This document shows positions 36,217 to 48,538 of a DNA stretch of 64,000 nt, piece by piece. A program made the position numbers and the translations under genes. This DNA comes from Brachyhypopomus gauderio (Eukaryota > Chordata > Actinopteri > Gymnotiformes > Hypopomidae), in contig NW_027506909.1 of assembly GCF_052324685.1 (NCBI RefSeq), positions 437,594 to 501,593 of the forward strand. The letters run 5' to 3'. Every line of letters begins with the position of its first letter. Position 1 is the first letter of the stretch. The notes beneath the pieces were generated by a model that was given only the letters and a program-made list of their open reading frames with translations, ran no database searches and was not told the origin of the DNA.

Positions 36217-38308
36217 CTTATATCCCAGTCTTAAATCTCCTTCACCTTCTCACTCAGGATGCGGAATGGCACAGAGGCCCCAGTGTGCTATTTCAGCTGT
36301 ATGTGTGTAAGTGATGTGTGATGTCCTTGTTGTAGACTCTTATGAGACGGGTCAAAAGCAGCGTTCTGTAACCTGGGGACATGCTCTGTGTGAGTGCCGT
36401 CACTCCCCGTACCTGGAGTCATTCATCCCTTAACCCTGTTCCCTTTCCTTAATTGTAGGCGAGCCACTTTAGTAATTTTCCATCAGTAAACACTGAGCAC
36501 GTGGCTTTACTTTGAAACACAATCACAGAGTGTGTTGTAATTCACATGGACTACTGAAAGCCTTCCACCCCAATCTTGCTGTCATGTTTCTTGTCGATGT
36601 ACAAATGTAATGGAACGCAACTCCATTTAATACTGGACACACGTGCTCAAGATACCCTTCACTCCAGAAGCACAGCTCAACGGCCTGTGGGAAATGGCTG
36701 AGGAGATAAAAGATCAAGAGATGGTGAAAGCAGAGGAGAGAGAAGAGATACTACTGCAGTAAATGTCTCCAATTTAGTCTGTTGAGACTTAATGAAATGT
36801 GTTTAAAAGTTCAGGTCTTAAGTGAACCTCCAGCTAGCAATTACCAATTTGCAATGTACAACGAGCTACAAAAAACTCCTAAATGTTTGGACAAAGACAA
36901 ACGTGTCTGAGCCTCTTCAAGCACCGTTGATGTGACGGCACACGTGTGTCAGAACTCCATTTGCTCCTCAGGACAACGAGGGATTACACACACTTTCAGC
37001 TTTCTGTGACTAAGCCATAAAAAATAGTGTTGCAAGTCCTAGAAAAGCAACGACTTTTTGAACATGCACATTATACCCAACTTGGAGGACACGGTCAATT
37101 CAGGAATAGGAAATATCTTTAGCAGTCTGTCCCCACAACTGGAAACGACCAAAACCAAACACTTTCTAAGGCATAGAATGGACTACAGTTAGATGGACTA
37201 CTGTAGTATGAGGAATCTGTTGTCTTCCAGGAAGTGAAGTTGGAGTAATGAGATCACGCAGGGCACCGTAGCCCACAGTGCAGTACACACCGGCCCACAG
37301 TTAAGTTTAGCACCCTTGGCCTGACGGGTAAGTGTGACGGGAGAGAGGACTGTGTCGTCCATTTTAAGGGCTTGCTGTGAGAGAACACTAGAGGTGTTAC
37401 TTCAGACACTAATCTGACAGGTAATGCAGCCCTGTGTGCAAATAGACTTCTGGGCATCGGAGTGGTGAAGGAAAGCGTTCCAGCTCAAACGGAGACGCAG
37501 TCTGGATGAGCAACGTGGTTCCGCAGTAGAGCGAGAGGAGAAAACTGGACTGCAATATCACTTCCAGCTGAAAAGAAACCAGAAGTGCTTGGAGCATAAA
37601 CGTTGACCTGAAATAGACAGACCCAAAACCAAAACATCCATTAAGCTCTTACAGTGCTGAGAAACTGGGAATGAGGCATATCGGGAAATTTCTGTACAAA
37701 CGCTGGTAGTTGAGCCTTTTTTTCTTGCTACTATCCAGCAATGATGACATATGCAATGATTGAGATCTAAAAGCATGAGAAAGCAAGGTGGGGTGTGGGG
37801 GCTTTGACTAACATGTCCTGGACTACGTGTGGAGACACAGTGGCACGTTTGACCTGTAACCACTGGTGTGTAATGTGTATGGGTGAAGGGCACTACAGAA
37901 ACTGTAAATGGGGAACACTGATAAGTTACTAGCCTTACAACTCACAGCGAATGTAAATTACACAGCATGATCTGTCAAAGCTGTGAAGAAGTTTGGTATA
38001 TTCGTGGTTGATAATGATACAGTGTTGTCCAAACCCTTTGAAATTTCACACAGGACACCTTCACAAAACAACACATTCCATAGGACGCCTTACAGCTACG
38101 GCAAGCTCAAATGTTCCACAAAATCTTCCACTTTTCCCCAAAGTTACCACTTAGAAACATTATATAACCTGTTTGAGTCTAAAAAGTGATCCTTTTATTT
38201 AGTAACCACACTGAGGTCTTAGAGTTGTTTAGTCACACCCTTGGTACTCTGAACCATTTATTTGAGGCAGAACACTGTTCACTGTGCATGTATGTCCAGA
38301 TGCATATG
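36214..38308. other. Intergenic, no gene seen
   Basis: Unique DNA; minus-strand frames of up to 111 codons have no recognisable content. Confidence 0.45.
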
Positions 38309-38316
38309 ATGTATAG

Positions 38317-39316
38317 CAGGCGTACTCAACTAAAACTGTCCGCGGTCCAATTTTGGCAGATACCTGTGACCTGAGGTCCGGTGCGGCGGGGGTGGCGAAC
38401 GTAAGTTGTTGAGTTGTTGAGCGAGGGGGGGGGGGGGGGGGGGGGTGCGCGAACGGTGGAGGCGTTTATACTTTCGCGAGCGTCACTGCAGTGTTCTCCG
38501 AAACGATAGGCGTTTTGTCCGAAACGATATGTGGTAGAAACACCCCTCAAAACAGGGGAATGAACATTTACCTGACCAATTTTAATGTTGCTATATGTTT
38601 CAGGTTTGAAAAGTGCTGGAATTTAGGTTAAAGTACTTTAAAATGCTTGAAATTGTAACTACTTGGTTTCACAACAAATATCTGTCTGACTGAATAGTTC
38701 TCTTGTATTAGGTTAACAAATACGAGCCTCTTGTAATTCCAGGACGAAACATGAGAGAACGTGAAGACGTGAAGATTGGGCGTTTTTTAAATAAACAACC
38801 ATTAAATAATGTGATAAAAAGCGAATTATTTCGAGTATATGTATAAATATTTAACTTAATTATGTTTAACATGCTGGGAAATATTGAAATGGACCTTGAA
38901 AGTGACGTACAAGTGCTTGAATTCCACCTTATAAAGGTGTATGAACCCAGAAAACGTGACTTTGTTCATTGCGCTGAAGCGCGGCGCGAAGTTACAAAAT
39001 TCGAGAGGTGCACGACCTCGCGAACCGACAGCGCGCGAGGCACTCGCGCACACGCGGAGCCACAGCGATTACGTCATTTTCGCCGCGCGGACCCTCGCGC
39101 CGCTCGCGAAGCGTCAACCAGGCAGGCTTGTTGTTGAGCGGGGGTGGGGGGGTGGCAAACGTAACACTCGTGACGGAGTGTTTTTTCAATAGCGCTGAAA
39201 TAAATGCTCCGGTTTTGTTTTGGTCCGTATCCAGTTAATCAGGAATGAGATTGGGTCCGGACAGGACTGCGTTCGGGTCCGGATCCGGACCGCGGTCCGC
39301 CAGTTGAGTACCCCTG
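38317..39316 (+). mobile_element. hAT-type MITE, 1.0 kb, with 8-bp TSD
   Basis: Starts CAGGCGTACTCAACT and ends AGTTGAGTACCCCTG, forming imperfect terminal inverted repeats. It is flanked by the perfect 8-bp duplication ATGTATAG (38309-38316 and 39317-39324). Sub-terminal palindromes (CCGCGGTCC) match the 312-bp element at 26471. The interior has a 21-base poly-G at 38425-38445 and a CpG-dense part (about 38965-39120) that includes TTACGTCATT, a CRE-like motif. No transposase frame is present, so it is non-autonomous. Confidence 0.94.
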
Positions 39317-39324
39317 ATGTATAG

Positions 39325-40270
39325 TGTATATAGTATGTGATGGCTTGAGTGAGCTTGGCACAGTGACTTTTGTATGCATTAGTCCACGAGGAGACTCTTG
39401 TGGGCCGTCACTGACCTACACTGCATTTTCCTCCTAGCCACAGTGTGACTATGGTGCTTATAATGGCAATACATGTTTATAGGCTTCTGTATGTATACAG
39501 ACAACATTCATTGAACCTGGCATCAGCTACCCACTCTTGCTTGATTTGACTGACTAATATTCCCTATCTGTGTTTCAAGGCTTGGGAGAGTTTTCAGCAT
39601 TTCTTACTGACGCAAGTGGTGATACCTTAAGATAAGCGTTCTGTTTTCCTGGCCTAGAGAATGCATGCTGTCTGGCTGACACTCTGCACCCCCCCCCCCG
39701 GTTGATACTTTATGGGCTGGGTGTAGTCATGGAGGCTGAGAAGGGCATTAGCCTCTTGCTGGCATCTTGGCACACATGAATCAGGGTGGATGCCAATGGG
39801 GGCTTCATGGGGCCTCTGCCTGCAGTGGAGCACTACCCCGTGGGTGGGGGTGGGGGTGGGGGTGGGAATTGGTGTCACAAAGCACTCACCTCCTTCTCCA
39901 GGACCTGTCCGCCACCACAGCAGACCAGACATCAGATATCTCTGTGAAACAATCTTCCCCTGCAGTGGGTGTCATCGCCTGGGTTTGCTCAGATAATCGC
40001 CTGCCCTGGCCACGTCTAGACGACGCATTAAAGCCTGGTTTGGGAGAGTGTGTTCTGTCTACGCTGTCGGCCGGATAAGAGGAGGATTACTGTACTGCCT
40101 ATTTCTCCGGAGGCATCCTGTTAACCTCAGGCTAACAAATGTCCCGCAAGTCTTACCCCCACGTCCTGTCTTCATGCTTATCTGGATGCATTGATAAGGT
40201 GTTTATCTGTGAAGTTAATAAAACTGCTAGAATTCCACCTGGAACAGAACAGAAGAATCCTCTGGATTCT

Positions 40271-40273
<3 letters not shown>
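39325..40273. other. Intergenic, includes a G-rich tract
   Basis: No gene recognised. The only marked structure is the G-rich run described separately. Confidence 0.45.
39839..39867 (+). repeat. (GGGGGT)n tract, G-quadruplex candidate
   Basis: Plus strand carries five G-runs of three to five separated by single T, an excellent intramolecular quadruplex pattern. Confidence 0.88.

Positions 40274-40344
<71 letters not shown>
40274..40344. repeat. (CT)n microsatellite
   Basis: About 35 CT units with one CTTT interruption near the 3' end. Confidence 0.96.
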
Positions 40345-42131
40345 ATTTGTGGTGCAGACGAGCAGGAGATGGTACGTATCTGCACCTGTGAAACAGCTGC
40401 TGCTGACTAACCCTTCTTATCGTCCAGAAACGAGAGACCGTCTCACCACTTCTACACATATCTATTCATATAGTACAAACAAGCGCTACACTATGAATAT
40501 ACGGCAGACCGTGTCATTTCCTGTTCATTGCCCCGCCCCCCCCCCCCGTACATTATACAGAGCAACGACTGTATTTGCTTCACCTCTCTAACCTGGAATG
40601 AACTGCAGTTACTATATTGTACCATTGTGATTAAGAAATCTGATCAGTGTGTGTTTTTGTGTGGCAGAGGTCAGGTATGTGAAAGGTGAGGGCAGGGCAG
40701 GGTTCGGGTGTGTGGGAGTGGCCAGTGTGGCCTGCCAGGGCTCGGGTGGGGGTGGGTGTGGGTGTGGTGGTGGGTGTGGGGGTGGTGGTGATTGCAGTGC
40801 TTGTGGGCCTTGTGCCAAGAAGGGAAATGTGACACCGTTCATGTCAGCAAGGTATCACCACCATCTGCTCCCTCTCTTTCTCTGTCTGCCCCCCTCCCTC
40901 CCCCCCCTCCCTCCCTCCCCACCTTTCTCCATCTTTCTATGTCCATATGTCTTCCTGAAGCAACAAGCTGTCCAGGTACCAGTGCTAACTTGCCGGACCT
41001 AAACCTCTGACCACTAAAGTCTAACCCTCGACTCCACTGTTGCAGGCACACCGGGTACAGCAGACGGGTCGTCTCTGAACACTGTGCAATACAAGATTCG
41101 TGTTGCTTCAAGCTTCAAAAAACAATAGTGCTTCAGCTTGTTCTAGTGATGGAACCACCCACTTGACTGCTTTGTTGTGTTAGTCGTTTTATTTTGCTAT
41201 GTTTCAGAAATGACCTTTCCCATTGTAATATTCCCATGTGTCAAGGAGAAGAAACCATAAACCTTATTTTTTCAGATATTTTTAGCCTACAGTACAGGCA
41301 GAATGTAATTTAGCCCCATAAAACAATATAGGTGAAAGTGGTTTGATTAATACAGAATTTATAACCATGGGGATTTATTAGTGGGGCGTTTAAAAGCAGG
41401 CTACATTTTCTGCCAGTTTCCTTGCAGCAAATATATCAGCATTTGTCAGTCACATGCATCCTTACTGTATCAAATATTTAAAGAAATTCTAATGACTATT
41501 TTTCCTATTATGTTTGGCATAAATATGTATGTGTTTCAGATGCATCTTTCTCTTTAAAGGCTCTCTGCAGACACACAATGTGCTCAGCACTGAGTTGAGC
41601 CTCTCAGCACTGTGCTGCAGCGTGGGTCATTTTGCCCGCATGTTTCTGCCCGACTTGAGGACATCACCAGTGTACCACTCAGGAGAGGGCAGGAGGGCCA
41701 GCCCACCCCTGGTGCCCTTCTGAGCACTAAGTGGGCAAGGCCAGTCATGGAAATGAGTGTAATTGCTACAAATGACTGCCAGAGCCCACTTAAAAGTGAA
41801 GAGGGTAAATGGCGTACGAGGCTGATTAATGAAGAGCCAGTTTGTTTAAGTGTCCCGTTTAATCAGGCAGTCAGTTTATCAAAGTTAGCAGACATAATTA
41901 CTTCAGTCCTCCATCGTGTGGGTGGGAGATGGTGGGAAGGGGGTGGGGTTAGCCGGGGTCAGTGTGGTTGACGGAGGGCAGGTGGTGGGACTGTGGTCCA
42001 GACGGTTCAGGCTTCTGTCGTCTGACTCACTAAAGCACAGAGGCGGACTCTCTCACTCAGCACTCTTAACACACCAGTCTGAACGCATCAGCACTAATTC
42101 TTACTCACATTACAGTTTCATGTTAAATATG
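40345..42131. other. Intergenic with G-rich and C-rich patches
   Basis: GGTGGGTGT-type G-rich DNA lies at about 40735-40793, and a C-rich tract at about 40887-40922. No exon is supported. Confidence 0.45.
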
Positions 42132-42156
42132 GTGTGTGTGTGTGTGTGTGTGTGTG
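42132..42156. repeat. (GT)n microsatellite
   Basis: Perfect GT tract of about 12 units. Confidence 0.93.
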
Positions 42157-45100
42157 ATTGCTTTTTTTTTCTTGTCTGCGGCGAGTAGGGAGAGAACTAC
42201 ATTATAACATTCAGAGGGTGATTAAGTGTTTTAAGCAACAGCCTTTTAACCTCTGGTTACTTACATGCATCGTTACAGGACTGATGACACTAAGCATCTC
42301 GTCTGTGCGAGACTTTCGCCACCGCCAAACGCTTGCGCATCTCTATGAAGGCGTCGTGAAAGGGAACCACGGCAACAGGAAGGACTGTAAATCCAGCTTG
42401 TGAGACGTGAAGCGTAGCCATGTGACCGAGCAGCCGATCCGCTGTCCGAAGGTCAACGTGTGAATCACTGTCCTCCGTAACAAAATTATGTCATGCTACA
42501 GAGACATAATGGAATTGTGCTCGACTCTAATAGACACATTCACAGCATGTCTATAAACGACACCGGCCGACCTCAATCCCATCTTTGTCGAGATGTGTCG
42601 TGCCATCCCACCCTGACCAGGCTAATTTCTCCATCGTCCCCATCCTGCCCGGAGCCGGTCCAGGGTGCGGGGAGGGCGTGTGCCGTGTGCCACATGCTTG
42701 TAGTGCTGTTTAAGGAGAACGACCCGGTCACGGCTGGGAATATCCCATCGGAATGCTCATCACAAGGGGCTCCTGTTTGCCCTGTGGTCTCTGTTTGTGA
42801 GCGGTGATTAAAACCACGTGGGTGTGCATGCGAGGTACCGGCCAACGGCAGGAGCCCGTGCGGACGGGTCGTTTCCTGTGGAGAAATTGCTCCCAGCCCT
42901 CTGTGGTTCGCAGCTCTCCCCGTTGGCTAGACATCACACGCACCCAGTCAGACACCACAACATGCTGGGTGTTTTTATTCTTCCCTTCTTTAAGGCCACA
43001 TGTGTTAATTTAGTGGCATCGATCTCCCGGGAGCGGATTGGCCGGGTCGTGTGCCTCTGCTGCCCGGCCGGGTGTGTGGGGAGTGAGGGGGCATTCTGGG
43101 TCGTCTCCTTCCATCCACCCATGGAGCTCAGCAGGGCTGCCACAGTCCCACCAGTGATTGGTCTTGTGGGCCTGTGATTCCTATTAGTGATTCATGCACG
43201 TGAAGTGTCCTGCTAGAAGAAGATACTCGCCACAACTCGGACGACCAAGACCAGGTCTGTGTGACGCAGATGTGGTGATCCCACACAAAGTTAGGATTGA
43301 CTCCAAAGAGAGTTTATGAGTGTGGAGATTTCTGGCAAAGTTGAGGATGGATATGCTTCTTTGGTGGTTTAGACCTTACTGTTAATGTAATCTGAACCCA
43401 ACTCTAGCCATCCCTGGGCCCCTGTGTCTTTGAGCGGGACTGAGCCAGCCAGCATGCCGATCTACAGCTCAATACAAAGGGCAGTCTCACACTGCAGGAG
43501 AGACAGACCGGTGTTCGATATTTTAGGTCCTGATGCATGGAGTGCGAATAACAAGGTAAAGGCCTTGGGTAGATGGCAACCCATAATTAATGTGCCACGC
43601 ATGTTTAATGTGAACGGGCAGATAAGTGCACTCATTTGAATTTCCCTCTGGGCGCTTTCTTTGTGAAAGTACAGGGTGTTCCTCCACCACCATTTCCTGA
43701 TCTGCTCACGGTGTCGGCCTGACGGTTCTGTGTGTGTGACGCACGCCGAGGACAACCAGGTGACTCCAAGAAGAATGACTGTGTTATAAATCATGTAAAG
43801 TCCTCCTGGATAGCAGTGGAGGGACATATTTGAATTTGAGAGTGAGAGCGAGAGTGTGTAACGGAATAAGAGAAGGCACGTATGACTAAGGGGGCTAATG
43901 TGGGTGCCAGGAAATGAAGAATGATGACTGAAATGCAGAAGGGGTAGAAAGCAGGTGGTTGTGTAAAGAAGCCCAGCGCAGGGTGAGATGTCTCCCAAGT
44001 TCAGGGTGCAGCCTGACTCCACCTGCCTTTGAACTGACAAACTTCATTCCTAACAAGAGCAGTGGCCTGCAGCTACTGGGTATTGTGCTAAAATTAAACC
44101 TTCAGGTCACACCTCAGCAGTCTTTTGAACTCTTTAGATGTCAAACCAAGATACCAGACATGTAAGGAACCGTTGAAGAAGAGGAGGAAAGCACCCCTGC
44201 AGCTGTATGGAGGAGATGAACTATGTCACTGCTTGACTAAAATCGATGACATAACTCCTGTGTGGTTTCAATAGATATAGATCAGGACAGAGAATAAACC
44301 GTGCCTCTTTTTTTGTGTTGAAAATCGCCCACCAAACAGGGAATAATGGAAAGAAAAGGGCTTGGCAAGGTGTAAGCTGTAATTCATTGGGGAGATGGGG
44401 CTGATTTTTTTGTAGTCATGTGTCTGTAAAGGTATGTGGGCTGTCTAAAGGAGATCACACCTCAGATTAGCAGTTACTCATGAGCTATACATAAATGCTG
44501 AGTCATCTACTAGAAACCAAAGATATTCTCATCACCTATTTGATTGTATGGGTGTGTGGAGGGATGCAATTACATGTACGAATTGATGGCAAGAACTCCT
44601 GGACCTGATGTTATGGCCCTGTTCTTCTAATGCCTAGCCATTTAGTCATATGCTTATTTAGTAATGACATTTTTTGTGCCTCATTGTTCAAGTAATTGTG
44701 ATTGAATTGATGTTGGCAGCGTCTAAACGTGGAGGTTGTAAGCCAGTGCTCACAGACATAAAGCTCCTTCATTTTACAAACTTAGGGTGGCTGTATGACC
44801 CCTCTTCTGTTTACTGGATCTAATTTTTATTTTATTTTATTGACTTTAATTGACGGTGAGCAAAAGGGAGAATTGATAATCATGCAAAAACATGGCATGA
44901 CGGGGCATAAGATAAGAGGGTGTCGACCTGCTTCATGCATACTGCACAAGTGTACACAGGGAATCTTTGAAAATATTTTACCTTCTTTGTACATTGACAA
45001 TTGAAAAATTGCTCTGTGGTATGTTATTCAGAGATGGTCATACTGTCATAGCACCATTTCTGGGAATTTCCAGCAAGGAACATTTCTTTAAACAGCTACT

Positions 45101-46665
45101 TCCATTGGCAGTGTTATGTATCTGAAAGCTTCCTTTTGTCTTTGCTTCCAGTAACCTTCCAGAATGTTCCCGGTCAACAGGCTCTGAACCCTGTTTGCAG
45201 CTTGTTGTGTTCTATAGTGAAAAACAGCTATTTCGAAGAAATGTGTTCTCAGAGGGCCATTTTCTAGAAGCTGTTGGAAATTAACCCTAGCGACCTCCTG
45301 CTTTTTAAAATTTTTTTGCTTAATCACTCAGAGTAAAAATAATAATATTGTTGCCAGTGAAATACTATAAAAATCCAGGCTCTCCTTATCAAAAACTACA
45401 GAGAACAGCAAACATGAGACAAAACAAAGCCTTGAGCAAATTCAGTGTAATTCAATCAAGTTAATATGCAGCATCAAGGCAAGATGTGCATGATGACAGA
45501 GATCTCACCATCAGAGAGCTGGTGTCTGTAATGTTTATGACTGTCCTACAGTAACCCCTGACACACAGTACAAGATGGATCCATCCTGGGTCAAATGCAG
45601 GTATTCATTACAGTACTTATGTAATATCAGACCTACACAGTTGCAAAACTTTACGTGAGGGCTTGAGTTAGTTATTTTATAACGCTTTATATGACTGATC
45701 ACAAACCTGTGTTGTTGATCTTTGATTTCTCTCTGCAACGATATTTATGAAATGTGTAATATACAGTTGCGGTTTAATTTGGAAACAGTGAAACTGCTAA
45801 CATTGTAGTAATAAATATACATAAATAAACATATAATTTCTTATCCATAACTTATGATTTAATCCAAACTCTATTGGTATGACCCAAGACAAATGACAGC
45901 ATATCATATGGCTAAGCAAAACGGGGAATTGATCTGTTGTGCAGGAGGGTGGTGGTAAACAAGTCTTCTTATCACTGGATAAAGGGGCTGAAAATAAAAT
46001 GTGTACTGTGTCGTGTCTGATAACCAAAGAGTAAACAACTTTATCCAATCAGAGATTATTAGCTCGAGACAGGAAACCACGTATGACCACTCACAATCCA
46101 ACATGTGACCTGGGCAGAAAGACAGTGGGACCAATATGCACCGAGAAACCTTTTCTACGGCCAGTTTGGTGATGATATATTAGGAGTGTTTTCAGTTTAG
46201 ATTTGGTGAGCGTACAGGACACTTTTGCACTCTTTTCTTGGTTAAGTATTGCTCTATCCACACACAATAGGCATTTGCTTGTGGTTGTAGCCACACAGAT
46301 TTGTCAACGGGGCCATGGGTTCATACACAGAATACACAAAAGCTGCTTTATTGAATGAAGGGAAGAAATATAGATCTGTCTATTATTTACAGGAGGAGGC
46401 AAAATGTTTGTGAATAGAGGCTATTGTGACAAAAGCCCATATGTGACTCACATATTTAGTTTGTTTTCTGTGGTGGTGTGCACCATATTTCAGAACTCAG
46501 TGAGCTAGTTTTAGGAGATGTGGGGTGAGGGGGCAATAGTAAATGCACTTTTATACAACAGAGTCAAGAACTAGTTTTCTTCTGGAGCTTTTTCTCACAA
46601 CGGCTATTGATGGCATTAGTTAATGGGGGAAGATACCAATTAGAAAACGATATGATGCTGTATGA
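42157..46665. other. Intergenic, no gene seen
   Basis: GC-moderate to about 43750, then AT-rich. A 192-codon minus-strand frame (43462-44040) shows no domain, signal of splicing or codon pattern that I trust. Confidence 0.45.
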
Positions 46666-46673
46666 GTTGTAGG

Positions 46674-46828
46674 CAGGGCCGGAGTGGGCCCCTTTTTCAG
46701 CCCGGGAGTTTCATGCCCAAATCCAGCCCTAAATTATTTTTCCCTCCCAATCGGCCCAAACTAGAGATTGACATGAGCCGGCCCATCGGGAATCCTCCCG
46801 AATCTCCAGATTAGCCACTCCGGCTCTG
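46674..46828. mobile_element. Small hAT-type MITE, 155 bp, with 8-bp TSD
   Basis: Terminal inverted repeats CAGGGCCGGAGTGG and CCACTCCGGCTCTG frame 155 bases. An identical 8-bp duplication GTTGTAGG sits on both sides (46666-46673 and 46829-46836). Size, TSD length and CAG...CTG ends indicate a non-autonomous hAT element, unrelated in sequence to the other two hAT-type copies here. It has no coding capacity. Confidence 0.93.
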
Positions 46829-46836
46829 GTTGTAGG

Positions 46837-48509
46837 CTACTGCAGCACTCTAGTTTAGTCTTGCTCTCCGCTCTCACCCGCAGACACCGGACAGGACGCC
46901 AAAATGTCCAGTGGATATTAACATCCAGTTTCCATCCACCTCGTCGTCCTCATAATGTTTCCACTGGTCTGTTTCATCTCGTCACGCTACCTAGTGGAGA
47001 TCATGCTGATGTGCTAACTCGTAAAGACACGCAGAGGTTCTCCATCAGGATGCTGTCGTTGCAAAAGACAGATCGGGTTGGATTTGAAGCGCTTATCCGG
47101 AGGTGGCTGAGAAGGTTCCTGCGTTGTAGCGCATCTGACACATTAACAGCAGTAGCTGCTCTCGCCGGGCTGCCTCGCACTAAGGGCCTTTTGACTCTTG
47201 AATGGGGTTTGCAGCCATTACCCGCTGTGTGCTCTGGGCCATCTGCCTCCTACGTGGGGATTGCCGTGGAGCGCTGACGTTTCTTTATCCTTTTGTCAGG
47301 GCTGAAGTATGAGTGAGAGGGAATGGTAAAGCTATCAAACAGCTGGCTTCCCTGCTGTATGTGAAGTAATAGAGATTTACCTCAGAAAAGTGTCTCCGGT
47401 AGACATAAAACACGCAGGGCTAAAGGCCTCGCCGTAGCAAACTCCTAATCTCTGGGAGATGGAGTGGAATGTCTGTCCTAGATGCCACAATAAATGGCTT
47501 ATTTAGTGTATTAAATAGCAGAAGGGTTTTGGTGTGATTTAAGATGGGACCAGTAATGAACCAGTACATGAACACACTTTGACCCACATGCTAGTTTCAC
47601 AGCTGTTGTGGTTTGTCTTCCCTTTTGCATGGTCATTTGTGCTTTATAAGCTGTCTGTGGCTTGCAGTACGGAACGTTTGCTAGACACCGTGTACCCTAG
47701 TTCACTAGTGCATTATGTTTTTGCATTTAACTCGTGTTTTAACAGAGGGTTTGATAAAGACAAAATATTTTCCTGGTAAAATGGCTGACTTATTCTTTAA
47801 ATGTTACGGGGATATTTATGAGGAGTCAGAGGTTTCTTTTGGGAGCGTCATATCCCAATACGCCTGTTGTGGGTTGGCTGTTAGCTGTGAGAAACAGCTG
47901 GACTTTTCTCCTCTCTCTCTCTTTCTCTCTCTCACACACTTACACACCCTCTCACTCCTGTCTGGTCTACTGTATCATGGTCGTTTTGCACTAGCACTGA
48001 CAACGTTCTTTAGCCGTGATACATTCAGAACACCATATGCTCTCAAATGATCCACTCTTCACCTGTCCAATCTTCAGTTATTTATTGGCTTTCCAACTTA
48101 AAGCCAAATGGAATTTTAATATAAATGGGTTATACTCATTTAATATTCATACACAATAAGTTCCACTTCCTCACAGATTATGTTGAAGGTTCCCGGTAAG
48201 TAACTGCAGTAAGAGATGTAGATTTTCAAAGTTCTAGTGAAGTACACAACATTTCCAGTGAAACAGCATGTTTCAAACAGAGGTTCTTCAGCTGTACAAG
48301 CAAAGCACTTAAGCTGGGTCCTCTTCCTATTAAATCAGAGGCACTTTGCTTACACAGCTGATGAAGGACCTCTGTCTGAAATGTCCTGTTTCTCTGTAAA
48401 CTCTGAGTACTTAACCACAGTTTTTTTTACATATACCTCCAAGTATATATTGGGCAGGTGTGCTGTTGAGTTGCCAGGAGAGGCCAAAAGAGAAGATTCG
48501 ACCATTGAG
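46837..48509. other. Intergenic, no gene seen
   Basis: A 138-codon plus-strand frame at 46861-47277 starts soon after the MITE but has no recognised domain. A short CT-rich patch lies at about 47909-47936. Confidence 0.45.
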
Positions 48510-48538
48510 ATAAATAAATAAATAAATAAATAAATAAA
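48510..48538. repeat. (TAAA)n microsatellite
   Basis: Seven perfect tetranucleotide units. Confidence 0.95.

Noticed and set aside
43462..44040. 192-codon minus-strand frame
   Set aside because: Serine/threonine-rich with no recognisable motif and no consensus start.
46861..47277. 138-codon plus-strand frame next to a MITE
   Set aside because: No domain recognised; adjacency to the element is not evidence of coding.
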